DNA of 44,466 nucleotides from Lachnospiraceae bacterium (GCA_014804365.1 JAAUZX010000019.1:1-44466), one strand, 5' to 3'. Positions 16,794-25,360 are shown, counted from the stretch's first letter. Numbers and translations: made by a program. Notes: a model not told the origin generated them from the letters alone.

Positions 16794-17367
16794 GATCTTT
16801 CTTAGCTCCTTTCTCCAGCATCATCAAACCTATAAAAATCTGCGTCAGTCTCTCTCCGATTTGTTCCGCCGAATAACTGCACAACCCGGTAGCGCACATG
16901 GTCGCAATTCCATGAGTATATGTCCACAAGTGCTGATAAATCATGTCCGCAGCTTCACGGCTGTCTACATATTTCTGCACGGATTGCAGAATATCCTCAT
17001 AACTGGCATCTATCTGCGGCAATATGCTCTCCACACTCATATCTCCCGGTACAGCGCTCATAAAAAGAAGCTGAAACAGCAAAGGCTCCTTCATCGAAAA
17101 TTTAATGTATGCCATGCCCACTCCCTTGAATGCAAGCTCCTGCTTCAAACCATCTGCAACATACTGTCCGTAAACTTCTTTCGCCCGGTCAATCACCGCC
17201 GCTTTAACCTCCTCCATATTTTCAAATACGGTGAAGATCGGCCTGGCGGAACTTTGCAGTTGCTTTCCCAGTTCCCTTGCGGTAATCTTGTCATACCCTT
17301 GCGTCCTTGCAATTTGAAAAGCTGCCTCTATGATTTCCTCCCGCGTAAACTTTGCTTTTGGCGGCAT
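16786..17367 (-). CDS. TetR/AcrR family repressor of the ABC operon
   Basis: 193 residues. The N-terminal helix-turn-helix domain is typical: KFTREEIIEAAFQIARTQGYDKITARELGKQL (core FTREEIIEAAFQIARTQGYD) followed by a short recognition helix. The C-terminal part resembles the TetR_C domain of WHG type. It heads the operon with the ABC ATPase (8-nt overlap) and permease. The palindrome TAAAACAT-ATGTTTTA between its promoter and start is a likely binding site, so it probably represses its own operon until a ligand, perhaps the exported compound, is present. Confidence 0.9.
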   Translation of the reverse strand: MPPKAKFTREEIIEAAFQIARTQGYDKITARELGKQLQSSARPIFTVFENMEEVKAAVIDRAKEVYGQYVADGLKQELAFKGVGMAYIKFSMKEPLLFQLLFMSAVPGDMSVESILPQIDASYEDILQSVQKYVDSREAADMIYQHLWTYTHGIATMCATGLCSYSAEQIGERLTQIFIGLMMLEKGAKKDHD

Positions 17368-17381
17368 AATATGCTCCTTTC

Positions 17382-17439
17382 TAAAACATATGTTTTAAAT
17401 CGACCGTTTTATTATATTTCGCATGTGTTTCCCTGTCAA
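17382..17439 (-). promoter_or_regulatory. Promoter and TetR operator of the ABC exporter operon
   Basis: Consensus promoter on the minus strand: TTGACA (17434-17439), 17-bp spacer, TATAAT (17411-17416). A perfect 16-bp palindrome TAAAACATATGTTTTA (17382-17397) lies about 7-22 nt downstream of the predicted start (near 17404), where a bound repressor would block transcription. An AAAGGAG Shine-Dalgarno follows. Confidence 0.85.
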
Positions 17440-17457
17440 GGACAAATAAATTTTTCC

Positions 17458-17494
17458 AAAAAAAAATCATCCTTCACTTTCGAAAGATGATTTT
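17458..17494 (-). terminator. Terminator after the DUF3795 gene
   Basis: Minus-strand stem AAAATCATC / GATGATTTT with a 14-nt loop containing TTTCGAAAG, then a run of nine T. It isolates the DUF3795/AraC region from the TetR promoter just downstream. Confidence 0.85.
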
Positions 17495-17501
17495 AAAAAA
17501 A

Positions 17502-17795
17502 TCAATTTTCTCGCAGGCTTTTTAACATATCCATCCGCGTTTTCACATTTTCCGCAAATTCCTCATCGGAAAATTTGGGATCTCTGGTCTTCATCCATAT
17601 CTCACAGGGCGCTGCTTCACATTCCCCACAGTTGTTATATCCTTTACTGTTCACGGTACAGTCGTAGATGGCGCACCCTTCCGGCGAATGGAAAACCTTT
17701 CCGCTGCAGTCATTACAGCCTGTGCACATATTCCCGAAGCAGTAGCATGCGCCGCAGTCCGTACCGCATACACTTATGTTTGACATTTTATCCAT
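17502..17795 (-). CDS. Cysteine-rich DUF3795 protein
   Basis: 97 residues with 13 cysteines, mostly in CGTDCGACYCFGNMCTGCNDC (pattern CxxxCxxC...CxxC) and NNCGECEAAPCEIW. This is the DUF3795 layout, presumed to bind metal or Fe-S; no function is established. Downstream of the AraC gene by 99 bp on the same strand and followed by a strong terminator, so the two may be co-transcribed. Confidence 0.85.
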   Translation of the reverse strand: MDKMSNISVCGTDCGACYCFGNMCTGCNDCSGKVFHSPEGCAIYDCTVNSKGYNNCGECEAAPCEIWMKTRDPKFSDEEFAENVKTRMDMLKSLREN

Positions 17796-17894
17796 GGCTT
17801 AATCTCCCTTACTCAAATTGAACCCTGCATATTTACGAGATTTGCATCACAAACTCCAAATACGCAGATCATGTTGTGTCATAATTTCATCATA

Positions 17895-18824
17895 CTACCA
17901 TCTGCCATGAATGTATTGTATATTTCCGACATTATCATAAGCACACTTTTTTGCCTGCTTGATATCCATTGCGTGATAACGCTTAAATTCCCGCATAAGA
18001 TGGGATTGATCCGTATATCCGTACCGGTAAACCGCATCGGCCACATGAAACCACGGATTACTCATAAGCTCACCCCACAAGCACTGATAGCGCACCAAAT
18101 TGCACAGTTTCTTCGGCGTGATCCCGACATATTCATGGAATAATCTTTCCAGCTGTCTGCTGCTGACGAAACATTCCCTCGCCAATTGCGCTGCGCTCAC
18201 GTTCCCCTTGTGCAAAAGCATCTGTGCTACCGCACAGTCAATTGTGTTATTTCGCCTGACTTTGCCGACGGCTGATATACCGCTGCCTGCCAATACGCCA
18301 CCTGCCGGCGAATCTTTACCTGCCGTGTCCAGCCTCTTTAGAAATGCCGTTTCTGCAATCGTAGCCCGCTCCGCCATAGAATACCTCTCAAACAACTGCT
18401 GCCGCAGTACCCGATCCAGCCACATAAATCTGGACTGCACATCATAATAACCGTTCAGGGTATCTCTCAAGGAATCTTGTGAAAAGGCATACACGCCCCA
18501 TGCATAGAACCGAATAGCAAATGTAGAAATCAGGTGCCCGTATTTCCTATCCGCGTTGTGGTAAAAGCTTGCATCATTGATTCCGCAAAAACCACTGGAA
18601 ATCGTATTGTCTGTGTGATCAATGTTATAGATAATATCCACGCACGTATCAGGAATGACAATGCCGGCAACCGTATGCTCTTCCTTTTGGAGATAGGGAT
18701 TCTCACTTCCCCAATAGCAGCGGATATATTTTGCCAGCTCAGGGTTTGCGGGCAGCATCTCCGTGTATGTTTCGTTGTGTTTATATGGTGTTGCCGTCAG
18801 CGGCTTGTATGTGGGGGCGTTCAT
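17895..18824 (-). CDS. AraC family transcriptional regulator
   Basis: 309 residues. The N-terminal ~160 residues match the DUF6597-type sensor found in many AraC proteins (NPELAKYIRCYWGSENP, VIPDTCVDIIYN, FYAWGVYAFSQDSLRDT). The C-terminal ~100 residues carry two helix-turn-helix motifs: NVSAAQLARECFVSSRQLERLF and FHVADAVYRYGYTDQSHLMREF (cores SAAQLARECFVSSRQLERLF and DAVYRYGYTDQSHLMREF). The start at 18824 lies 12 nt after AAAGAGG, which is supplied by family B copy B1. Target genes are unknown. Confidence 0.92.
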   Translation of the reverse strand: MNAPTYKPLTATPYKHNETYTEMLPANPELAKYIRCYWGSENPYLQKEEHTVAGIVIPDTCVDIIYNIDHTDNTISSGFCGINDASFYHNADRKYGHLISTFAIRFYAWGVYAFSQDSLRDTLNGYYDVQSRFMWLDRVLRQQLFERYSMAERATIAETAFLKRLDTAGKDSPAGGVLAGSGISAVGKVRRNNTIDCAVAQMLLHKGNVSAAQLARECFVSSRQLERLFHEYVGITPKKLCNLVRYQCLWGELMSNPWFHVADAVYRYGYTDQSHLMREFKRYHAMDIKQAKKCAYDNVGNIQYIHGRW

Positions 18825-18909
18825 TTATATCCATGCCTCTTTCTCAGTCTGCGAGTTTGTGGCCGTAGGGCACAAATCTCGCGGTTGAAAGAATGTAATT
18901 CTTTCAACC
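18825..18909 (-). repeat. Family B leader element, copy B1 (before the AraC gene)
   Basis: In mRNA sense: hairpin 1 GGTTGAAAGAAT-TAC-ATTCTTTCAACC (18883-18909), hairpin 2 GCGAGATTTGTG...CACAAACTCGC (18851-18882), then AGACTGAGAAAGAGG, which is the Shine-Dalgarno, and CATGGATATAA just before the start codon. The same arrangement is found at 26897-26956 and 32252-32352. Confidence 0.8.
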
Positions 18910-18923
18910 TTTTCACTTTCCAC

Positions 18924-20219
18924 TTATCTTTCAATACTTGCAGGGTCAAGCAGAAAATCATAGATATTTATCGTTAAAATTCCGTAATCATCATAATGCG
19001 TCGGAACAATATCTTTTGTTATAATAATTTTCTTAAAAGAATCGCCGATTTTCCGAAATGGTCGTATTTCCTGCGTTCTCTTATCTTCATCAGGAATAGA
19101 ATAAGCTGACTGAATGTAATATCTTGTCGAACCCAGGTTACAAATAAAATCAACTTCAAGCTGTTTACGTACCGCCTTCCCTACCGGGTCTTTTTCTACT
19201 ATCGGCACAACACCGACATCAACACTATAACCCCGCATACGAAGTTCATTATAGATTACGTTTTCCATTGAATGTGTCTGCTCAAACTGACGAAAGTTTA
19301 TACGGGCATTGCGAAGTCCCAGATCTGAAAAATAGTATTTCTTCGGAGTCTCAATATATGCTCTCCCCTTGATGTCATATCGTTGTGCAGACTCAATCAG
19401 AAAAGAATCTTCAAAGTAATCAAGATATTTCTTTACTGTATTTGAAGTAATCTGGGATTTCTTTACGGTTCTAAAAGTATTTTTCAGCTTTTCGGGATTG
19501 GTTAATGAACCTATGGAGGAAGAAAGAATATTGAGCAAGTCTTCCAATTCTCCCTGATTTCTTACTTTGTTTCGTTTGTATATATCCCTAATGTAGATTT
19601 CACTAAACAGGTTCTCAAGGAGTGCCGTCTTTTCATTAATTCCGTCACGAAGAACCACCAAGGGAATTCCGCCATAAAGCATATATTCTGAAAGCCCTTC
19701 ATATTTATCCCCTTTATACACAGACATAAATTCGGAAAAGCTAAGTGGATACATATGAATTTCATCACCACGACCGGCAAATTCCGTAATAATATCTTTG
19801 GATAAGAACTTTGCATTGCTGCCGGTTACATACACATCCATATTAGCATTACGCATATAGCCGTTCAGCACTGTTTCAAAACAGTCGAGCATTTGAACCT
19901 CATCCAACAACAGATAATACATACCCTTGTCCGTCATTTTAGAGCGGATATACGCCATAAACTTTTCCGGATCAACCCGTCTTTTTCCCTTGCCGATTTT
20001 TATAAGACTTTCTCCTATGAGGTAAAGGTCATCGGCAGAATCAAAAGCAAAACGTATAATATGATCTTCATCAACACCATTTTCGAGAAGATGATTATAA
20101 AAAATAGTGTTTAACAAATAGGATTTACCACATCTGCGAATACCGGTTATAACCTTAATCAGACCGTTGTGCTTTCTGTTTATCAGTTTATTTAAATAGA
20201 AATCACGTCCAATCTCCAT
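18924..20219 (-). CDS. AAA family ATPase with DUF4143 domain
   Basis: 431 residues. The N-terminal AAA_14 P-loop domain has Walker A GIRRCGKSYLL and Walker B YYLLLDEVQMLD, followed by sensor segment VYVTGSNAKFLSKDI. The C-terminal DUF4143 domain (from about 205; RDIYKRNKVRN, YIETPKKYYFSDLGLRN) has a PD-(D/E)XK-like nuclease fold with LEVDFIC. Such proteins are very common in Bacteroidetes and Firmicutes; their role is unknown though a link to DNA or defence is often suggested. The start at 20219 is preferred over GTG 20228 because AAGGAG is 9 nt upstream of it. Codon use looks more A/T-rich than in neighbouring genes. Confidence 0.9.
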   Translation of the reverse strand: MEIGRDFYLNKLINRKHNGLIKVITGIRRCGKSYLLNTIFYNHLLENGVDEDHIIRFAFDSADDLYLIGESLIKIGKGKRRVDPEKFMAYIRSKMTDKGMYYLLLDEVQMLDCFETVLNGYMRNANMDVYVTGSNAKFLSKDIITEFAGRGDEIHMYPLSFSEFMSVYKGDKYEGLSEYMLYGGIPLVVLRDGINEKTALLENLFSEIYIRDIYKRNKVRNQGELEDLLNILSSSIGSLTNPEKLKNTFRTVKKSQITSNTVKKYLDYFEDSFLIESAQRYDIKGRAYIETPKKYYFSDLGLRNARINFRQFEQTHSMENVIYNELRMRGYSVDVGVVPIVEKDPVGKAVRKQLEVDFICNLGSTRYYIQSAYSIPDEDKRTQEIRPFRKIGDSFKKIIITKDIVPTHYDDYGILTINIYDFLLDPASIER

Positions 20220-20291
20220 AAAAAGCACTCCTTAAAGAAAGATTTTTGTAACTTAATACACTTTTCCTTTATATATTAGCATGAAAGCAAT

Positions 20292-20340
20292 AAAAAGGCA
20301 ACGTTAGTATTCCTTATAATGAATACTAAATCATTGCCTT
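20292..20340 (-). terminator. Terminator after the flavodoxin-like gene
   Basis: Minus-strand two-part stem: AAGGCAA/TTGCCTT outside and TTAGTATTC/GAATACTAA inside, followed by TTTTTATT. It ends transcription of the gene at 20385-21026, about 45 nt past its stop. Confidence 0.8.
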
Positions 20341-20384
20341 CTCCTATACATATGATACCTATTTTCTCTATAATTCATATAAAT

Positions 20385-21026
20385 TTACATCGCTTTGATT
20401 ACAGTCTTTACATATTCTTCTATTTTTTGTGAAATTGCACTCCAGTCATATTCCTGAACCGGAAAAATATCATCTTTTTCTATCACATTATGCACCGGAA
20501 GGGAAATACCGGTATTCCATTCAGCATTATACGGAATCACCTTGCACTGAATAGTATCAAGCGCATTTGCTATCGTATCATTTACCATCGCCTTATAACT
20601 ATTTAGTGCCCAGTCAGAACCACCGCCGTGTGAAATAATCCCAGCCGGCATCCCGTACACCTCTGATTGATATGCATTATCTTTCCACCAATGCAAAAAG
20701 GTAATTTCCTCCATCTTTTCCAACATCATGCATAATTTTGCCGGGATTGGAGCGTAATGCGGGGAAATAAAGAAAACTGCATTGGCTTTTACAAGCTTAT
20801 TATAAATTTTATTAAAATCAGTATCTCTGCAACATCTTCTACTATCAAAACAATTACCGCAGCCAATACAGGGCAGTAATGAATAATCTCTTAAATCTAT
20901 CGTCTCGCACTCAATATTTTTTTCCATTAAGATCTCCGCTATTTTATCGCAAAATATTTTCGAGACACTATTTAAGTTGCTATGTATAATATTTGAGGCT
21001 GATATGCACAAAACCAAGTCGTTCAT
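20385..21026 (-). CDS. Flavodoxin-family NAD(P)H-dependent oxidoreductase
   Basis: 213 residues, flavodoxin-like fold. N-terminal LVLCISASNIIHSNLNSV is the FMN phosphate loop region. CIGCGNCFDSRRCC is the cysteine cluster of this subgroup (often a 4Fe-4S or structural site). FFISPHYAPIPAKLCMMLEKME is the conserved segment that contacts the flavin ring. These enzymes reduce quinones, nitro compounds or iron with NAD(P)H in anaerobes. Monocistronic in appearance, with its own terminator. The substrate is not predictable. Confidence 0.85.
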   Translation of the reverse strand: MNDLVLCISASNIIHSNLNSVSKIFCDKIAEILMEKNIECETIDLRDYSLLPCIGCGNCFDSRRCCRDTDFNKIYNKLVKANAVFFISPHYAPIPAKLCMMLEKMEEITFLHWWKDNAYQSEVYGMPAGIISHGGGSDWALNSYKAMVNDTIANALDTIQCKVIPYNAEWNTGISLPVHNVIEKDDIFPVQEYDWSAISQKIEEYVKTVIKAM

Positions 21027-21088
21027 TATTACTCGCCCTTCATCTTCAAATTATATTTCTCATATTACGATTTCCTACAGAATCTCTC

Positions 21089-21961
21089 CTAATAAACTTC
21101 CTTCGCGTCTTTCGGCAGATCATACACATGCTTAAGAAACGCCGCTGCCGCTCTGCCTTCCTCCCGGTTATAGGTGTACCCCAATCCTTCCGCCACATAT
21201 TCCGTTACACTTTCAAACAAATCGCACATGGAAAAGACTGCCTGCCACGCTTCCTGCACATTTCCGCCGAAATAAGTGTTCAGATAACGCTGATACTCTT
21301 CCTCGCCAATCCACCGGTACAGATATTTCGCTGATTTTCCCACACTCACTCCAAAATCCGTAATGATACCTACTTTCCACGAAAGCATCTTCTCCAGCTG
21401 CTTACGCACAACGAAATTTGTCATATCTTGAACATACGGCATCTCCCCGCGCCACAGTCCTTTGGCAATGTTATTGCTGCACCACCAGAACTCATTGACA
21501 CACGCCCTAAACTGTGCTTCTGACGGTTTTTGTACATGATAATCCTCATCCGTGGATTCCGGTATCGGAGGCAGCGTATTGTCTTTATCCAGCAGAATCC
21601 GGCAAAGCTTATCGTCATGGATATGCTCCCTCGCATAATCGACAGTCTGCGCCGTAAGATCAACCCGTACGCCGTCATCAAACTGCATCAGCCAGCCATA
21701 GCTGTTCTCCTTATCACTCGGATAGTCCGGGCTCTCGTCAGGATATTGCATGTACAGGACATTCCCGAATTTATGAATCCATTCTTTATCCTCGATAAAA
21801 GGTTTTGTCTCTTTTACCACATACACAATGTCATAATCCTGAAAAATATCTTTCGGCACATTGACATTCGTCCTTGAGCCATTCATATATACCGCTAAAA
21901 TCCTGTCGTCCGCATTTGCGATATCCATAAAAAGTCGATACATCGTTGCTTCATCCCGCAT
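21089..21961 (-). CDS. Aminoglycoside 6-adenylyltransferase family protein (ANT(6)/AadE-like)
   Basis: 290 residues. The nucleotidyltransferase signature is present: YMNGSRTN (G28-S-R30) followed by DIFQDYDIVYVV with D42 and D44 as the likely metal ligands. The remainder matches the streptomycin adenylyltransferase fold (FVVRKQLEKMLSWKVGI, KSAKYLYRW). Characterised members inactivate streptomycin by transferring AMP from ATP to the 6-position. Chromosomal relatives of this type are common in gut Clostridia and need not confer resistance. It follows the nucleoside phosphorylase gene by 60 bp, possibly co-transcribed. No flanking mobile element was seen. Confidence 0.88.
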   Translation of the reverse strand: MRDEATMYRLFMDIANADDRILAVYMNGSRTNVNVPKDIFQDYDIVYVVKETKPFIEDKEWIHKFGNVLYMQYPDESPDYPSDKENSYGWLMQFDDGVRVDLTAQTVDYAREHIHDDKLCRILLDKDNTLPPIPESTDEDYHVQKPSEAQFRACVNEFWWCSNNIAKGLWRGEMPYVQDMTNFVVRKQLEKMLSWKVGIITDFGVSVGKSAKYLYRWIGEEEYQRYLNTYFGGNVQEAWQAVFSMCDLFESVTEYVAEGLGYTYNREEGRAAAAFLKHVYDLPKDAKEVY

Positions 21962-22021
21962 AAATATTCTCCATTCCTGTTTTCCATAATAATTCTGTCA
22001 CAGCAGTTTATCCTCTTTGTA

Positions 22022-22783
22022 TTATATCAGTGTAACTGCATCAAGCGCCAGCTCCATCGCCGCCGCAAAAGTATCATTGCCCCAGTTTCTTCCGTCATGC
22101 GCATCCACATTTGCCAGAGAATCCGCTGTGAATAATAACTGCCCGAATACCACGCCCCGCACTTTTGCGCAGGCTGCCATAGACGCACACTCCATCTCCA
22201 CTACGGAATATCCCTCACTCTTACGATAGCGCACCATTTCCTTCGTTTCCCTGTAAAAGCCGTCAGTAGTCCATGTTTTACATCTGCGGTATGTCAGTCC
22301 GGCATTCTCCAAAGCTTTTTCTATAGCGGCAATTGCCGCTTCACTCAACTCCACTTCTCTTGTCGGTGGCAGATAGTGATAAGAAGTACCCTCCTGCCTC
22401 AGTGCCGCCGTAGGTACAAAAAATTCTCCTTCCGCTCCGTCTTCCAACGCTCCGCAGCATCCTGCCGCAATAATCTGCTTTGCGCCACCGGCGATGATCT
22501 GCTCCATGATCTGTACTGCACCGGCACCGCCGAGAGGAACCTGCGCAAACGTGATTTCTTTCCCCTGTATCTTCGTTTTATATGCATAAAATGTTTTGGT
22601 AACGCATTCAAACTTACCAACTTCTTCACAGTGATGTGCCACCACATACTCATCTATTTCCGGCTCCATGAAAAGCAATACAGCTTTCTCCGAAAAAAGA
22701 TAATCAAAACGTCCCGGCATCAAAACCGCCTGTTTGTCTGTATCGTATTCTAAAATAGGTATCTCATTTTTTATAAGTGCCAT
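22022..22783 (-). CDS. Nucleoside phosphorylase (uridine phosphorylase-like)
   Basis: 253 residues of the PNP_UDP_1 family. VPLGGAGAVQIMEQIIAGGAKQIIAAGCCGAL covers the phosphate-binding and core region (PLGGAGAVQIMEQ, IIAAGCCGAL), and YSVVEMECASMAACAKVRG is the ribose-binding EME motif. The enzyme splits a nucleoside with phosphate into base and (deoxy)ribose-1-phosphate for salvage. Sequence alone does not separate uridine from purine preference. It lies between the dapL terminator and the ANT(6) gene. Confidence 0.88.
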   Translation of the reverse strand: MALIKNEIPILEYDTDKQAVLMPGRFDYLFSEKAVLLFMEPEIDEYVVAHHCEEVGKFECVTKTFYAYKTKIQGKEITFAQVPLGGAGAVQIMEQIIAGGAKQIIAAGCCGALEDGAEGEFFVPTAALRQEGTSYHYLPPTREVELSEAAIAAIEKALENAGLTYRRCKTWTTDGFYRETKEMVRYRKSEGYSVVEMECASMAACAKVRGVVFGQLLFTADSLANVDAHDGRNWGNDTFAAAMELALDAVTLI

Positions 22784-22810
22784 ATTTTACTCACCATAAT
22801 TATTTTTGTA

Positions 22811-22838
22811 AAAATTCCGGCTGTCAACCAGCCGGAAT
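22811..22838 (-). terminator. Terminator after dapL
   Basis: Minus-strand stem ATTCCGGCTG / CAGCCGGAAT (perfect 10 bp, 5-nt loop) followed by TTTTAC and further T-rich sequence, about 60 nt past the dapL stop. Confidence 0.88.
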
Positions 22839-22897
22839 CTTAATATACCACACTCTAAATCGATAGTTTTGGCCTCATTACCATTTTCCCCAAACAA

Positions 22898-24118
22898 TTA
22901 TATCGACAGCTTCTTGATCCTGTCAACTGCCTCCACCGTATTCTCATAACTGCCAAACGCCGTCAGACGGAAGAATGTCTCGCCGCTGGGTCCAAATCCG
23001 GAACCCGGTGTGCCGACTACATTGGCATTTTCCAACAGGTAATCGAAAAACTCCCAGCTCGTCATATTATTCGGCGCTTTCAGCCAGATATAAGGTGCAT
23101 TTACGCCGCCGGACACACTGAATCCGGCAGATTTCAAACCATCTAAAATATAGGCTGCATTCTTCATGTAATAGGCAACCAGTTCTTTTGTCTCTCTCTT
23201 ACCCGCCTCGCTGTATACGGCTTCTCCGGCTCTCTGGATAATGTAGGGCGCGCCGTTATACTTGGTGCCGTGACGTCTCGCCCACAGGGCATGAAGCGAC
23301 ACATCACCCACTTTTAACTCCTTCGGGATAACCGTAAAGCCTAAGCGCACACCTGTAAATCCTGCATTTTTGGAGAAAGAGCGAAGCTCGATCGCACAAG
23401 TTCTGGCTCCCTCGCACTCGTAGATCGTGTGCGGCACATCCGCCTCTGATATATATGCCTCATAAGCCGCGTCATAAATAATGACAGCACTGTTCTTATT
23501 CGCGTAATCCACCCATTCCTGCAACTGCGCTTTATTAATGGTAGAACCTGTAGGATTGTTGGGGAAGCACAGATAAATCAGATCCGGCACTTCCTTCGGC
23601 AGCTGCGGAGCAAAATTGTTGTCTGCCGTACAGGGCATGTAGATCACATCGCTCCATTTCTCCGTAGCGGCATCGTATGTACCTGTCCTGCCGGCCATTA
23701 CGTTAGTGTCTACATAGACAGGATAAACAGGATCGCAGACTGCAATTTTGTTATCCAGTGCAAAAATCTCTTGAATATTGCCGGAATCACATTTCGCGCC
23801 GTCTGATACGAATATCTCGTCCGCCTCGATCTGACAGCCTCTCGCCTTGTAATCATTATCCGCGATCGCACTTCTTAAAAACTCATATCCTAAATCCGGC
23901 GCATATCCGCGGAATGTCGCCGCATCCGCCATCTCATCCACCGCGCCGTGCAGTGCACTTATGACTGCCGGAGACAACGGCTGTGTCACATCACCGATGC
24001 CCAGACGGATGATCTTCTTATCCGGATTCGCCTCCGTATAGGCGTTTACCTTTTTTGCAATCGTAGAAAAAAGATAGCTGCCCGGTAATTTCAAATAATT
24101 GTCATTTACTTTAACCAT
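22898..24118 (-). CDS. dapL: LL-diaminopimelate aminotransferase
   Basis: PLP enzyme that converts tetrahydrodipicolinate directly to LL-diaminopimelate with glutamate as amino donor, replacing the acyl pathway (DapD/C/E) in Clostridia and some other groups. 406 residues, normal length. The N-terminus VNDNYLKLPGSYLFSTIAKK is diagnostic. PNNPTGSTI, YDAAYEAYIS and the PLP lysine in ELRSFSKNAGFTGVRLG are in place. The start at 24118 follows AAAGGA by about 10 nt. It works with dapF just upstream. The 190-bp gap between them holds two strong hairpins (24147-24218). Confidence 0.96.
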   Translation of the reverse strand: MVKVNDNYLKLPGSYLFSTIAKKVNAYTEANPDKKIIRLGIGDVTQPLSPAVISALHGAVDEMADAATFRGYAPDLGYEFLRSAIADNDYKARGCQIEADEIFVSDGAKCDSGNIQEIFALDNKIAVCDPVYPVYVDTNVMAGRTGTYDAATEKWSDVIYMPCTADNNFAPQLPKEVPDLIYLCFPNNPTGSTINKAQLQEWVDYANKNSAVIIYDAAYEAYISEADVPHTIYECEGARTCAIELRSFSKNAGFTGVRLGFTVIPKELKVGDVSLHALWARRHGTKYNGAPYIIQRAGEAVYSEAGKRETKELVAYYMKNAAYILDGLKSAGFSVSGGVNAPYIWLKAPNNMTSWEFFDYLLENANVVGTPGSGFGPSGETFFRLTAFGSYENTVEAVDRIKKLSI

Positions 24119-24146
24119 TGTTTTCATTCCTTTCAAAGTAAGTTCT

Positions 24147-24218
24147 TCGTAACTGTTCAGTACCTCACAGTTACGATGCAAAATCCATTTAAGATTGTTT
24201 TCGACAATGGAATTTTGC
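24147..24218 (-). repeat. Two consecutive hairpins in the dapL leader
   Basis: TCGTAACTGT / ACAGTTACGA (24147-24156 and 24167-24176) is a perfect 10-bp stem with a 10-nt loop. It abuts GCAAAATCCATT / AATGGAATTTTGC (24178-24218), a 12-bp stem with one bulge. There is no T-run, so these are not terminators. They end about 12 nt upstream of the dapL Shine-Dalgarno. They may be REP-like repeats or a leader structure; no second copy is in this window. Confidence 0.6.
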
Positions 24219-24308
24219 ACGTTTCTATCATAGTCTGATTTTAGCACCATAGCATTTTATCTGTAAATATGATTATTTCGATATCAATAATTCTTATTAC
24301 AAATTAAT

Positions 24309-25205
24309 TTAAGACCATTCTCCCTCAAAAACAACCGCCGCCGGCCCTGTCATGTAGACCAGATCGGCTTCCCTGTCCCAAGTGATCTCAATTTCGCCAC
24401 CTAATAGTTTAACAGTAACCGTGTCATCCGTCAAACCATTTAAAATACATGCCACCACTGTGGCACAACATCCCGTGCCGCAGGCAAGAGTCTCTCCCGT
24501 CCCACGCTCCCAGACACGCATCTGTACTGTCTTTCTGTCCAGCACTTTAACAAATTCCGTATTGATGCGGTTCGGAAATCTCTCATGATTCTCGAAATGC
24601 GGACCGATCTTCTCGATCTCTAAATCAGCCACATTATCCATAAAAACAACAGCATGGGGGTTTCCCATTGACACACATGTCATTTTATACTCTTTACCTT
24701 GTACTGTGATCGGCTCATCAATCATGCTTTTTCTGCCTTGCCCTGTAACATGCTCGTCGATAACAGCTCCATCCCCGCTGCTTTTCTCTCCTGTTTCCAC
24801 CGTCACCGGTATATATTCCGGTCTTAGTTCCGGTGCACCCATATTAACTCTGACCGAATCAACTTTTCCTTCTTTTAAGAAAAGTTGTAAATATTTTATC
24901 TTGCCGCAGCTTATGACACTTATGTCAGTTTTGTCCGTTAATCCTTTATCATAAACAAACTTGGCAACACAGCGTATCCCGTTGCCGCACATCTCCGCGC
25001 GACTCCCGTCTGCATTGTACATCTCCATCTCGAAATCCGCCCCATCGGAAGGATTAATAAAAATTACACCGTCACCGCCGATTCCGAAATGCCTGTCGCC
25101 GAGACGCTGTACCAGCTCCGGCTTTTCCTCCTGCGTAATCTTCTCCGTGAAACCATTAACGTAAATATAATCGTTACCACACCCGTGCATTTTCGTAAAT
25201 TTCAT
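24309..25205 (-). CDS. dapF: Diaminopimelate epimerase, with small tandem-duplicated insertion
   Basis: PLP-independent epimerase that turns LL-DAP into meso-DAP for peptidoglycan and lysine. 298 residues. Both catalytic cysteines are present: MCGNGIRC and ACGTGCCATV. KMHGCGNDYIYV opens the protein. The start at 25205 has AAGGAGG 6 nt upstream. An insertion in the middle (coded by about 24690-24780) consists of two similar 13-residue units, VIDEHVTGQGRKS and MIDEPITVQGKEY, indicating a local duplication. It precedes dapL on the same strand; together they give the last two steps before meso-DAP. Confidence 0.96.
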   Translation of the reverse strand: MKFTKMHGCGNDYIYVNGFTEKITQEEKPELVQRLGDRHFGIGGDGVIFINPSDGADFEMEMYNADGSRAEMCGNGIRCVAKFVYDKGLTDKTDISVISCGKIKYLQLFLKEGKVDSVRVNMGAPELRPEYIPVTVETGEKSSGDGAVIDEHVTGQGRKSMIDEPITVQGKEYKMTCVSMGNPHAVVFMDNVADLEIEKIGPHFENHERFPNRINTEFVKVLDRKTVQMRVWERGTGETLACGTGCCATVVACILNGLTDDTVTVKLLGGEIEITWDREADLVYMTGPAAVVFEGEWS

Positions 25206-25322
25206 GATGTTCCTCCTTTTTATACTGCTTGTTCCTGTAGAAGTTAAGTAATATTCATCGTTTTTCAAATAACATGTTTTTTACTACATTATGATAATCA
25301 TACCACACTCCCGCAACAAATA

Positions 25323-25360
25323 GAGCACATTAATTGCATAATACTATGCAAAATGTGCTC
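25323..25360 (-). terminator. Hairpin after the CrtI-like gene, possible terminator
   Basis: GAGCACATT...TTGCATA pairs with TATGCAA...AATGTGCTC through a 2-nt bulge, giving 16 bp in all. On the minus strand it is followed by TATTTGTTG, a poor T-tract, so termination is uncertain. It sits about 50 nt past the stop codon of the gene at 25412. Confidence 0.45.

Noticed and set aside
18883-18909. Hairpin 1 of family B as an intrinsic terminator
   Set aside because: The 12-bp stem is strong, but the base after it is GC-rich (GCGAG) with no T-run in either copy.
21089-21961. ANT(6)-like gene as recently acquired resistance cassette
   Set aside because: No IS, integron or plasmid genes surround it, and chromosomal relatives are common in these bacteria. 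Recent transfer is not supported by what is visible.
24119-24250. 44-residue N-terminal extension of DapL
   Set aside because: It covers the two leader hairpins, does not match the family N-terminus, and the ATG at 24118 has a Shine-Dalgarno.
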